Positions 8,268 to 15,157 of a stretch of DNA of 47,331 nt are shown piece after piece. Origin of the DNA: an uncultured Collinsella sp. (lineage in GTDB: Bacteria; Actinomycetota; Coriobacteriia; Coriobacteriales; Coriobacteriaceae); assembly GCA_900542175.1 (NCBI GenBank), contig UQNC01000009.1, forward strand, positions 1 to 47,331, in the 5' to 3' direction. Below the pieces are notes generated by a model. The model did not search any database. It worked only from the letters and a program-made list of their open reading frames with translations, and was not told the origin of the DNA. Position 1 is the stretch's first letter; every line of letters begins with the position of its first letter. The translations under genes were made by a program, and so were the position numbers.

Positions 8268-8313
8268 AAAACCACCGCATAGGGGACAGGCACCTTTGTG
8301 GTGGTTTTTGCGT
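8268..8313 (+). terminator. Terminator-like hairpin carrying the dispersed 18-bp repeat
   Basis: AAAACCACC (8268-8276) pairs with GGTGGTTTT (8300-8308), with more T just after. The right half (8291-8308) is the same 18 bases as at 540-557. The loop reads GGGGACAGGCACC, so the whole unit looks like a repeated intergenic element that also ends transcription. Confidence 0.6.
8291..8308 (+). repeat. Copy 2 of the 18-bp dispersed repeat
   Basis: Identical to 540-557 (CACCTTTGTGGTGGTTTT). In both copies a short GACAG or CTGTC run precedes it. Confidence 0.6.
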
Positions 8314-8340
8314 TTGAGCAGCTGACCATGGAGGTGCACA

Positions 8341-8763
8341 ATGTCCTACATCCCATTTTGGATTTGCATCTTTGCCGGTGCGGTGGTTGATGCCCGTGAG
8401 CGACGCTTTCCCAATGAGCTTGCCGGCGCGTGTGCCGTGGCGGCGTTAGCAGGCGTTTGGCTCGACAAAGGTGTTAATACGGCGCTTGACCACGCCGGTC
8501 TTGCGGTCATCGTCTACCTTGCCCTTGTGCTCACTGAGTCGCTCTGGCGGCACCTCCGTCAAGCCCCCGGCATCGGCATGGGAGATGCCAAGGCACTCTT
8601 CGCGCTTTGCACGCTCGACCCTATGGGTGGCATCGTGGCATTTGCCGCCGCGCTCCTGGTCCTTGCCCTCTTTTGCCTCTTCACAAAATCACGCTCCCTG
8701 CCATTGCTCCCGTTTTTAGTGCCGATTTTTGCCATAATCGAGGTTGTGGGCTGCACTTTGTAA
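8341..8763 (+). CDS. Short A24-family (prepilin-type) peptidase
   Basis: A 140-residue membrane protein with four or five hydrophobic segments. The two catalytic aspartates of type IV prepilin peptidases are visible: VVDARERRFPNE near residue 17 and GIGMGDAK near residue 81 (GxGD motif). It lacks the N-terminal methyltransferase domain of PilD, so it resembles the short TadV/archaeal-type enzymes that only cleave class III signal peptides. GGAGGT precedes ATG 8341. No pilin or secretion ATPase gene is in the window, so its substrate must be encoded elsewhere. It is followed by the HD protein gene after 31 bases. Confidence 0.8.
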   Translation: MSYIPFWICIFAGAVVDARERRFPNELAGACAVAALAGVWLDKGVNTALDHAGLAVIVYLALVLTESLWRHLRQAPGIGMGDAKALFALCTLDPMGGIVAFAAALLVLALFCLFTKSRSLPLLPFLVPIFAIIEVVGCTL

Positions 8764-8794
8764 CCGATTGCGCATCCTTCTTAAGGAGCATGCC

Positions 8795-10042
8795 ATGGCA
8801 ACTAATCAAGAAACGGCCGTCATTAAGGCGCGCATGGACCGTATTCCCTCGGCGTTGTCGCCCGAACTTGTCGAGCGCATTGCCGCCGATCGTGCTTCGG
8901 GCTATGTTAACCCGTATCGTTGCAACGACGATCAGGTCATTCGTCGAATTGATCGCGCCGCCGACAAAGGCACGCTTATGCGTCCGGCGTTTATGCGCGA
9001 TACTGAAAAGATACTTCATCTTCCGGCGTACACCCGTTATGCAGGCAAAACGCAGGTCTTTAGCTTCCGTAGCAATGACGATCTGTCACGCCGCGGTTTG
9101 CACGTGCAGCTCGTCTCCCGCATTGCGCGCGATATCGGTCGCGCCCTGGGGCTCAATTGCGATCTGATCGAGGCGATTGGCCTGGGTCACGACTTGGGAC
9201 ACACGCCTTTCGGCCATGCCGGCGAGCGCTTCCTCAACGATATCTATCATGAGCGTACGGGGCGTTATTTTTTCCATAACGTGCAGTCGGTCCGCGTGCT
9301 CGACACGCTGTACGGCCGCAACGTGTCGCTCCAGACGCTCGACGGCGTGCTATGCCATAACGGCGAGTACGAGAAGCGTGTGTTTGAGCTGTCGGACATG
9401 AGCTCCTTTGACCAGTTTGACCAGACGGTTGAGGATTGCATTGCCACGGGCTATAGCGCAATTGAGCATCTGCGTCCCATGACGCTCGAGGGCTGCGTGG
9501 TTCGCATCTCGGATATCCTTGCCTACGTTGGGCGCGATCGCCAAGACGCCATTGCGGCGGGCCTGCTGTCACCCGACGCCTTTGATGATGGCCGGGGCGG
9601 TGCCTACAACAGTTGGATCCTCACGCACGCTTCCATCGATATCGTTGAGCACAGCTATGGTAAGCCGCGCATCGAGATGAGCGAGGACCTGTTTGAGGAA
9701 ATTCGCCGAGCCAAGCGCGAGAACTACGAGAAGATCTATAGCAAGGGCGGTATCGAAGGCGATTCCGAGGCGGAGCTGCGCGAGGCGTTCGTAAAGCTCT
9801 ACGACCGTTGCCTGCGGGATCTAAACAGTGGCGACGAGTCCTCTTACATCTTTAAGCACCATATTTCGCGCATCGAGCAGCAGCTTTCCTACTACGATCG
9901 AGCCTATGCCTGGCAGGACGACAAAGATCAAGCGGTGGTGGATTACATCGCGAGCATGACGGATGGCTATTTCTGCGAGCTCACGAGCAAGTTGTTCCCG
10001 GGATTGAAGTTTCCGCACCGTACCTATATTAACGAACGGTAG
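8795..10042 (+). CDS. dGTPase-like HD-domain phosphohydrolase
   Basis: A 415-residue protein of the deoxyguanosinetriphosphate triphosphohydrolase-like family, expected to hydrolyse dNTPs to deoxynucleosides plus tripolyphosphate. The metal-binding HD core is intact: HVQLVSRIARDIG, the HD pair in GLGHDLGHTPFGHAGE, RYFFHNVQSVRVL and the distal D in SDILAYVGRDRQDA. ATG 8795 follows AAGGAG; an upstream in-frame GTG overlaps the preceding gene. This family regulates dNTP pools and DNA replication fidelity, but its exact substrate cannot be read from sequence. The next gene, rarA, is a replication-repair ATPase, which fits. Confidence 0.88.
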   Translation: MATNQETAVIKARMDRIPSALSPELVERIAADRASGYVNPYRCNDDQVIRRIDRAADKGTLMRPAFMRDTEKILHLPAYTRYAGKTQVFSFRSNDDLSRRGLHVQLVSRIARDIGRALGLNCDLIEAIGLGHDLGHTPFGHAGERFLNDIYHERTGRYFFHNVQSVRVLDTLYGRNVSLQTLDGVLCHNGEYEKRVFELSDMSSFDQFDQTVEDCIATGYSAIEHLRPMTLEGCVVRISDILAYVGRDRQDAIAAGLLSPDAFDDGRGGAYNSWILTHASIDIVEHSYGKPRIEMSEDLFEEIRRAKRENYEKIYSKGGIEGDSEAELREAFVKLYDRCLRDLNSGDESSYIFKHHISRIEQQLSYYDRAYAWQDDKDQAVVDYIASMTDGYFCELTSKLFPGLKFPHRTYINER

Positions 10043-10102
10043 TTCGTATATATTCGGTATACTGTTGACGAACAAAGCTTTTGATTGATGCATGGGATGG
10101 CT

Positions 10103-11452
10103 ATGGACGACCTTTTTTCTGTCTCGACGCGCGAGCGTTCCTTTAAAAATGCGCCGCTCGCGGTGCGCATGCGTCCCAATTCGCTCGACGAGTACGTGGG
10201 TCAGCAAAAGGCCGTCGGTAAGGGCTCGTGGCTGCGTGCCGCGATCGAGCACGACGTGCTTTCGAGCGTGATTCTGTACGGGCCTGCCGGTACGGGCAAG
10301 ACGACGCTGGCCCACATTATCGCCAACCATACCAAGAGCGAGTTTGTCGAGGTCAGCGCCGTCACGGGTACCGTGAAGGACCTGCGTCGTGTGATTGATG
10401 AGGCCAAGACGCGCCTGAATACGTACGACCGCCGCACCATTCTATTCATCGATGAGATTCACCGCTTCTCTAAGTCGCAGCAGGATGCCCTGCTGCATGC
10501 AGTTGAGAACCGTACCGTCATTATGATTGGCGCTACGACGGAGAACCCGTACTTCGAGGTCAACTCGGCACTGCTCTCACGTGGTCGCGTCGTGGAGCTT
10601 GAGCATCTGAAGGATGAGGATATCGCCACGCTTATTGAACGTGCGCTTGAGGCGCCGCAGGGCTTGAACGGTAAGTTCTCGGCCGATGAGGATACGGTCA
10701 AGACCATCTGCACGCTGGCAGCGGGTGACGCTCGCTCGGCGCTCACGACGCTCGAGCTTGCGAGCGAGATTGCCGTCACGCGTCCCGATACCGAGGGAAC
10801 GCCAGCGCCCGCGGCGGGGGAGCGCTATCCCATCACCGTGGATGACGTAAAGATTGCCAACCCGCGTCGCGGCTTTACGTATGACAAAAACGGCGACATG
10901 CACTACGACATCATCAGTGCGTTCATCAAGTCCATGCGCGGTAGCGACCCCGATGCCACGATCTATTGGCTCGCGCGCATGATCGATGCTGGGGAGGATC
11001 CTAAGTTTATCGCTCGCCGCATTATGATTCACGCTTCTGAGGATGTTGGCAACGCCGACCCGCAGGCGCTTTTGGTGGCGCATGCCGCGTTTAAGTCTGC
11101 CGAGGTCATTGGCTATCCCGAGTGCCGCATTAACCTGGCTCAGGCTGCACTCTATGTGTGCTTGGCGCCAAAATCCAACGCGTGTGAGGCTTCGATCGAT
11201 GCGGCGCTGGCCGATATCCATTCTAGTGGGCTTCGCGAGGTGCCGAGTTATCTGCGCGATCGCCATCGCCCGGGCAGCGATGAATACGGTGTGTATAAGT
11301 ATCCACATGATTATCCCGAAGGCTGGGTCGATCAGCGCTATTTGCCCGATGGCTTGGAACGCGGTGCATTTTGGCAGCCTGCCGGGCGCGGCTGGGAAGA
11401 GTGGCGCGTAGAGCAAAGCGAACGCGACCGCAGCGGGAATGCACCGAGGTAG
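10103..11452 (+). CDS. rarA: Replication-associated recombination AAA+ ATPase RarA
   Basis: About 449 residues from ATG 10103. It is the RarA/MgsA (WRNIP1) clamp-loader-like ATPase acting at stalled replication forks. Visible are the N-terminal PLAVRMRPNSLDEYVGQ typical of the family, Walker A GPAGTGKTT, Walker B LFIDEIHRF, sensor 1 IGATTENPYFEVN, and the C-terminal domain with ISAFIKSMRGSDPDA. Other in-frame starts are at 10085 (TTG), 10088 and 10097; none has a clear ribosome site, so the start is uncertain by up to six codons. A candidate -10 (TATACT, 10058-10063) lies upstream. Confidence 0.92.
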   Translation: MDDLFSVSTRERSFKNAPLAVRMRPNSLDEYVGQQKAVGKGSWLRAAIEHDVLSSVILYGPAGTGKTTLAHIIANHTKSEFVEVSAVTGTVKDLRRVIDEAKTRLNTYDRRTILFIDEIHRFSKSQQDALLHAVENRTVIMIGATTENPYFEVNSALLSRGRVVELEHLKDEDIATLIERALEAPQGLNGKFSADEDTVKTICTLAAGDARSALTTLELASEIAVTRPDTEGTPAPAAGERYPITVDDVKIANPRRGFTYDKNGDMHYDIISAFIKSMRGSDPDATIYWLARMIDAGEDPKFIARRIMIHASEDVGNADPQALLVAHAAFKSAEVIGYPECRINLAQAALYVCLAPKSNACEASIDAALADIHSSGLREVPSYLRDRHRPGSDEYGVYKYPHDYPEGWVDQRYLPDGLERGAFWQPAGRGWEEWRVEQSERDRSGNAPR

Positions 11453-11552
11453 CTGCTGATAATTTTGTCCCACGTTGCTGCTCTTGGCATGTTCGGTCCC
11501 CTTTGGGGTACCATGAAAAGCGTCTGTATTTCGATTCTTCCGGGAGGCTTGT

Positions 11553-12140
11553 ATGAGTCCCATTCAAATCGCCCTGCTGCTGCTCGCCGTTGCCGGCGTG
11601 TGGGCCATCGCTGAGCTCGCGCTTACCCTGCGCAAGACCCGCAATGTTGTCGACTCGCTCGATAAGACCGTGAACGACCTCAACAACACCATCGCCGAGG
11701 CTCAGCCTGTGGTGGCAAAGCTCGATGGCGCTGTCGATGAGCTTACGCCGGCGCTTGCCCAGATGGAGCCGCTGCTTAAGTCGAGCAAGACGGCAGTTGA
11801 TGCCCTTACCTCCAATCTCGTAGAGGTCGAAGCCGTGGTTCGCGACATTTCCGAGGTTACGGGCAGCATGGCCGAGGCCAGCAATGCTGTGTCGAGCGTG
11901 ACCGACTCTGCCGCCGGTGCTGTGCAGAAGCTCTTCAATAAGGTGAAGGCTCCTGCAGCCGACGCCGATCGCAAGCTCGCCGCTGCCGCTGCGGAGGCCG
12001 AGCAGCCTACCGAGCGCGTCCTAATTGGCGAGGACGAGGCCGCCGCGGGCGACGATGATGGTCAGAAGTCTGTATCCAAGCCGGCTCAGTATTACACCTA
12101 TACGCCCGCCGAGACCTCTGAGGAGTCCTGCGATGAGTAG
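11553..12140 (+). CDS. DUF948-family membrane-anchored coiled-coil protein
   Basis: A 195-residue protein with one N-terminal membrane segment (residues 4-24) and a long stretch of heptad-like repeats (about 30-125: VVDSLDKTVNDLNNTIAEA, VDELTPALAQME). An Ala/Glu-rich acidic tail follows. The layout matches DUF948 (PF06103, YtxG/YtxH-associated) proteins, often encoded near general stress genes. GGGAGG precedes ATG 11553. Its last eight bases overlap the anti-sigma-like gene. The context suggests a stress or envelope role; molecular function is unknown. Confidence 0.75.
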   Translation: MSPIQIALLLLAVAGVWAIAELALTLRKTRNVVDSLDKTVNDLNNTIAEAQPVVAKLDGAVDELTPALAQMEPLLKSSKTAVDALTSNLVEVEAVVRDISEVTGSMAEASNAVSSVTDSAAGAVQKLFNKVKAPAADADRKLAAAAAEAEQPTERVLIGEDEAAAGDDDGQKSVSKPAQYYTYTPAETSEESCDE

Positions 12141-12510
12141 CGAAGCAACCTGCCCTATCACGCTGACCGTTGCCGGTGACCCGCGTCTCGCTCGCCTTGT
12201 GCGCATGACGGCAGCCAACGTTGGTGCCCTGTGCTCTATGTCTGTCGATCGCATCGAGGACATCCGCATGGCTGCTGAGGAGGCTTTCATCTTTGGTTGC
12301 ACCGCGGTCGACTGCGATGACATCACCATCAAATTCGATGTCGATGAGACCCACGTTGGCATGACTATTACCTTTGGCGACCAGGCTACGGTCGATGAAG
12401 ACGACCAGGCTGCGGTGTATGCCGAGCTCATCCTCGCGAGCGTGTGCGACTTCTACGAAAAGACTACGGCGCCCCTGACGCTTTCCCTCGACCTCAAGGC
12501 GGATATCTAA
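12133..12510 (+). CDS. Anti-sigma-factor-like protein (RsbW/SpoIIAB type), ATP-site residues degenerate
   Basis: A 125-residue protein directly upstream of a SigB/SigF-type sigma gene, the usual place for an RsbW/SpoIIAB anti-sigma kinase. The segment RIEDIRMAAEEAFIFGC (residues about 42-56) aligns with the N-box helix of that family (SEAVTNA), with E50 kept. The Mg-ATP asparagine position is F54, and no DxGxG box is seen later. It may therefore bind the sigma factor without kinase activity. It overlaps the DUF948 gene by 8 bases and ends one base before the sigma gene. The assignment rests on context plus this helix; no RsbV-like antagonist is in the window. Confidence 0.6.
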   Translation: MSSEATCPITLTVAGDPRLARLVRMTAANVGALCSMSVDRIEDIRMAAEEAFIFGCTAVDCDDITIKFDVDETHVGMTITFGDQATVDEDDQAAVYAELILASVCDFYEKTTAPLTLSLDLKADI

Positions 12511-12511
12511 T

Positions 12512-13303
12512 ATGACCGAACGTTCCCGGAGCGGAAAGACCGCTTGGGACAAGGAGAAAACTCGCGAGCTGTTTCGTCGTTACAAGGAGACCGGTGATCC
12601 GGACGCCCGTGAGCAGCTCGTCATGTCCCATATGAACCTGGTAAGGTTTCTTGCCAACAAATTTAAGAATCGCGGCGAGCCGCTCGACGACCTCATGCAG
12701 GTCGGCTATCTGGGCTTGCTCAAGGCTATCGACCGTTTTGATCCCGAGCGCGGACTCGAGTTCACGACGTTTGCGACACCCACTATCCTGGGCGAGATCA
12801 AACGCCATTTTCGCGACAAGGGCTGGAGTGTGCGCGTACCGCGTCGTCTGCAGGAGCTCTCGGCCAAGGTCAACCAGGCTACTGACAAACTTACCAACGA
12901 GCTGCAGCGTTCGCCCAAGGTTGAGGAGATCGCTGAGTATCTAGATGTGACTGTCGATGAGGTCCTCGAGGCTATGGAATCGTCTTCGGCCTATACCTCG
13001 GTGCCCATCGAGGCTCCTGGTGCGTCCGATTCCGACGATGCGCCCTCGATTCTCGACCGTTACGCCGACGATGACAACGAGCTCGACTTTACCGATGACC
13101 GCCTGGTGATCGAGGAAGCCATCCGCGATTTCTCGCCGCGTGAGCGCGAGGTGATCGAGCTGCGCTTTGTGAAGGGCATGACCCAGATCGAAATTGCCAA
13201 GAAGCTGGGCATCTCGCAGGTGCAGGTCTCGCGTCTGCTGCGCCGCACGCTTAAGAAGATTCAGGACAAGATCGACCCCGACGGAGTGATGATTCGTTCA
13301 TGA
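12512..13303 (+). CDS. SigB/SigF/SigG-family RNA polymerase sigma factor
   Basis: A 263-residue alternative sigma factor. Region 2 is visible at residues 30-95 (DLMQVGYLGLLKAIDRFDPERG then FATPTILGEIKRHFRDKGW). Region 3 covers about 100-160 (VPRRLQELS), and region 4 is at the C-terminus (FSPREREVIELRFVKGMTQ, then the helix-turn-helix EIAKKLGISQVQVSRLLRR). This pattern is that of the general stress/sporulation class. The gene sits in a tight cassette: anti-sigma-like gene one base upstream, membrane transporter gene overlapping by 4 bases (ATGA). It probably directs a stress regulon in this non-sporulating lineage. Confidence 0.92.
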   Translation: MTERSRSGKTAWDKEKTRELFRRYKETGDPDAREQLVMSHMNLVRFLANKFKNRGEPLDDLMQVGYLGLLKAIDRFDPERGLEFTTFATPTILGEIKRHFRDKGWSVRVPRRLQELSAKVNQATDKLTNELQRSPKVEEIAEYLDVTVDEVLEAMESSSAYTSVPIEAPGASDSDDAPSILDRYADDDNELDFTDDRLVIEEAIRDFSPREREVIELRFVKGMTQIEIAKKLGISQVQVSRLLRRTLKKIQDKIDPDGVMIRS

Positions 13304-14712
13304 GTGAGCACCCCCAACAAACCGATCGCGTGCTGCGCGACACCCGCGTTCTGACGCTGCGCATTTGGGCTGTTGTCGGCTGCATTGTTATTGCTGCTGT
13401 CATCTTTAACCTTATGGGCATCCTGGCGCCGGTTATCGAGTTTCTCGCTGTCGGCTCCATCATTGCTTTTGTGATGTCCCCGATCACCAATTGGCTCGAG
13501 CACCATGGCGTGAATCGCGGCATCGGTTCGCTTATCGCGCTTATTGTTGTTGTTGCCGTGCTCGTCGGTGTCGTTTGCATCTTGTCGCCGATTCTCTTTG
13601 GTCAGATCATGGAAGTCCTGAGCCGCCTGCCCGAGCAGCTTCGTGTTGCGGGTGGCGATCTCAATGAGATGATCTCGCATGCCAAGACGCTCAATAACAC
13701 GCCGCTCAAGGAGTATTTGGACGATAATCTTTCGTCGCTGGTTACCGTGGCATCGAAGTATGTGTCTCAGATTGCTGCCGAGCTTGGCCGCGGTGTGTTC
13801 CCGCTCATCACCAATACGGCCTCGCAGTTGTTCGTGATCTTCCTTGGCCTGGTGCTTGCCTACTGGATGGCCTGCGACTACCCTCGCATGCATCACGAGA
13901 TTTGCACCATCATCGGTCAGGAGAAGGAGACCTCGTACCGCTTTATGGTCGCCATCCTTTCTCGCTCTGTCGGCGGCTACATGCGCGGTATGGTCGTGAC
14001 GTCCATCTGCGGTGGTTTCCTCGCCTTTATCGGTTTTATGATCATCGGCCATCCGTATGCGGCGCTCATGGCCATCTTTACCGGCATCATGCATTTGGTT
14101 CCGGTCGTCGGTCCCTGGGTGAGCGCAGCAATCGCCACAGTGCTCGGTTTCATGTTCAGCCCCATGTTGGCGTTATGGACGCTCATCGTGACGATGGTCG
14201 CTCAAAACGTCACCGATAACGTAATTTCGCCTAAGGTCATGCAGAGCTCGGTGCAGGTGCATCCCATCATGAGCCTCACGGCGCTCGTTATTGGCTCGGC
14301 ACTCATGGGTCCTATTGGCATGATCATTGCCATTCCGCTGTGCGCAGCCCTCAAGGGCATTTTCGTCTACTACTTTGAGAACGAGACCGGCCGCCAGTTT
14401 GTGGCATACGATGGCGCCGTGTTTAAGGGCACGCCGTATCGCGATGCCGAGGGTAACCCTGTTGCCGCCTACGATGCGCTTGGGGACGATACGTTCATTT
14501 ATGAGTCCGAGCTCATCGGCAACGAGACCGCGCCCGAGGCCCAGGCTATGCCCAAGCCCGAGCTCGATAATCCTTGGATTAAGCTCTCGGGTCTTCAGCC
14601 CGACGCGACGGGCTTTTTCAAGAACCCTTTCGCTAAGGATGACGATTCCAATACGGACGACGACACCAAAACCGGCATCGACGGCTCCATGGATGATTCG
14701 GATTCCAAATAA
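13300..14712 (+). CDS. AI-2E family (PF01594) membrane transporter
   Basis: A 470-residue polytopic membrane protein of the AI-2 exporter / TqsA-YdiK family. Eight membrane segments are discernible, starting with paired helices at residues 22-45 and 46-65 and continuing through GGFLAFIGFMIIG and MHLVPVVGPWVSAAIATVLG. The family signature PVVGPWVSA and the late VIGSALMGPIGMIIAIPL are present. The last 110 residues form a hydrophilic, Asp-rich cytoplasmic tail, which is unusual. It overlaps the sigma gene by ATGA, so it is translated with it. Substrates of this family vary (AI-2, Na+/H+, others); none can be assigned. Confidence 0.85.
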   Translation: MSEHPQQTDRVLRDTRVLTLRIWAVVGCIVIAAVIFNLMGILAPVIEFLAVGSIIAFVMSPITNWLEHHGVNRGIGSLIALIVVVAVLVGVVCILSPILFGQIMEVLSRLPEQLRVAGGDLNEMISHAKTLNNTPLKEYLDDNLSSLVTVASKYVSQIAAELGRGVFPLITNTASQLFVIFLGLVLAYWMACDYPRMHHEICTIIGQEKETSYRFMVAILSRSVGGYMRGMVVTSICGGFLAFIGFMIIGHPYAALMAIFTGIMHLVPVVGPWVSAAIATVLGFMFSPMLALWTLIVTMVAQNVTDNVISPKVMQSSVQVHPIMSLTALVIGSALMGPIGMIIAIPLCAALKGIFVYYFENETGRQFVAYDGAVFKGTPYRDAEGNPVAAYDALGDDTFIYESELIGNETAPEAQAMPKPELDNPWIKLSGLQPDATGFFKNPFAKDDDSNTDDDTKTGIDGSMDDSDSK

Positions 14713-14718
14713 GCTCCG

Positions 14719-14958
14719 TTAACGTTTCTTGATATTGTAAAAGACAAGAAACACGAGCAAAGCGACTGATAAGGGGCCGGCTACATAGAAATAGAGAATG
14801 TCAATTGCGCGTAGAGGGCAATAAGCGTTGTCGCCGGATGTCACTGCATACAGTACGTAGCCAAATGCTGGTTGGTTTGCGTACCATTGGGAGAAGGCCA
14901 AGAGCGCTAAAAGTACTACTACCAGAAGTGCATTCAGGATAAATCGTTTGCTTTTCAT
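14719..14958 (-). CDS. Small two-segment membrane protein of unknown function
   Basis: A 79-residue protein with a basic N-terminus and two membrane segments (residues about 6-26 and 52-75), ending in KKR. ATG 14958 has GGAAGGAG seven bases upstream, which supports a real gene. The base composition is clearly more AT-rich than the neighbours (many AAA, TTA, ATA codons), and it lies opposite to the flanking operons. This hints at recent acquisition or low-expression accessory status. Two cysteine/tyrosine-bearing loops (DNAYCPLRAIDILYFY) separate the segments. No family recognised. Confidence 0.6.
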   Translation of the reverse strand: MKSKRFILNALLVVVLLALLAFSQWYANQPAFGYVLYAVTSGDNAYCPLRAIDILYFYVAGPLSVALLVFLVFYNIKKR

Positions 14959-15055
14959 CGATCGCTCCTTCCGGGTGAACTTTATTATGTAATTCTACAG
15001 CAGTCATTTGTTATTTTAAGAATTTGACTGTCCTAAATAACATGCACTTTCGCTG

Positions 15056-15085
15056 GAGGGTCGCTGTTTGGCGGCCCTCTTTTTT
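15056..15085 (+). terminator. Rho-independent terminator upstream of alaS
   Basis: GAGGGTCGC (15056-15064) pairs with GCGGCCCTC (15071-15079) and is followed by six T. It lies just before the alaS promoter. It could close a short upstream transcript, or be an attenuator if transcription also starts in 15000-15050; no such start is clear. The stretch 14959-15157 has no other gene. Confidence 0.65.
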
Positions 15086-15111
15086 GCACAGTCGCGGTGG
15101 GATGGTAATAT
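15084..15111 (+). promoter_or_regulatory. Candidate alaS promoter
   Basis: TTGCAC (15084-15089), a 16-base spacer and TAATAT (15106-15111), about 47 bases before the alaS start. The -35 overlaps the T-run of the upstream terminator. Confidence 0.55.
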
Positions 15112-15157
15112 CGTTACGTTTGAACTGTTTCGATGTGAAACCGAGGAGATTCCCTCT

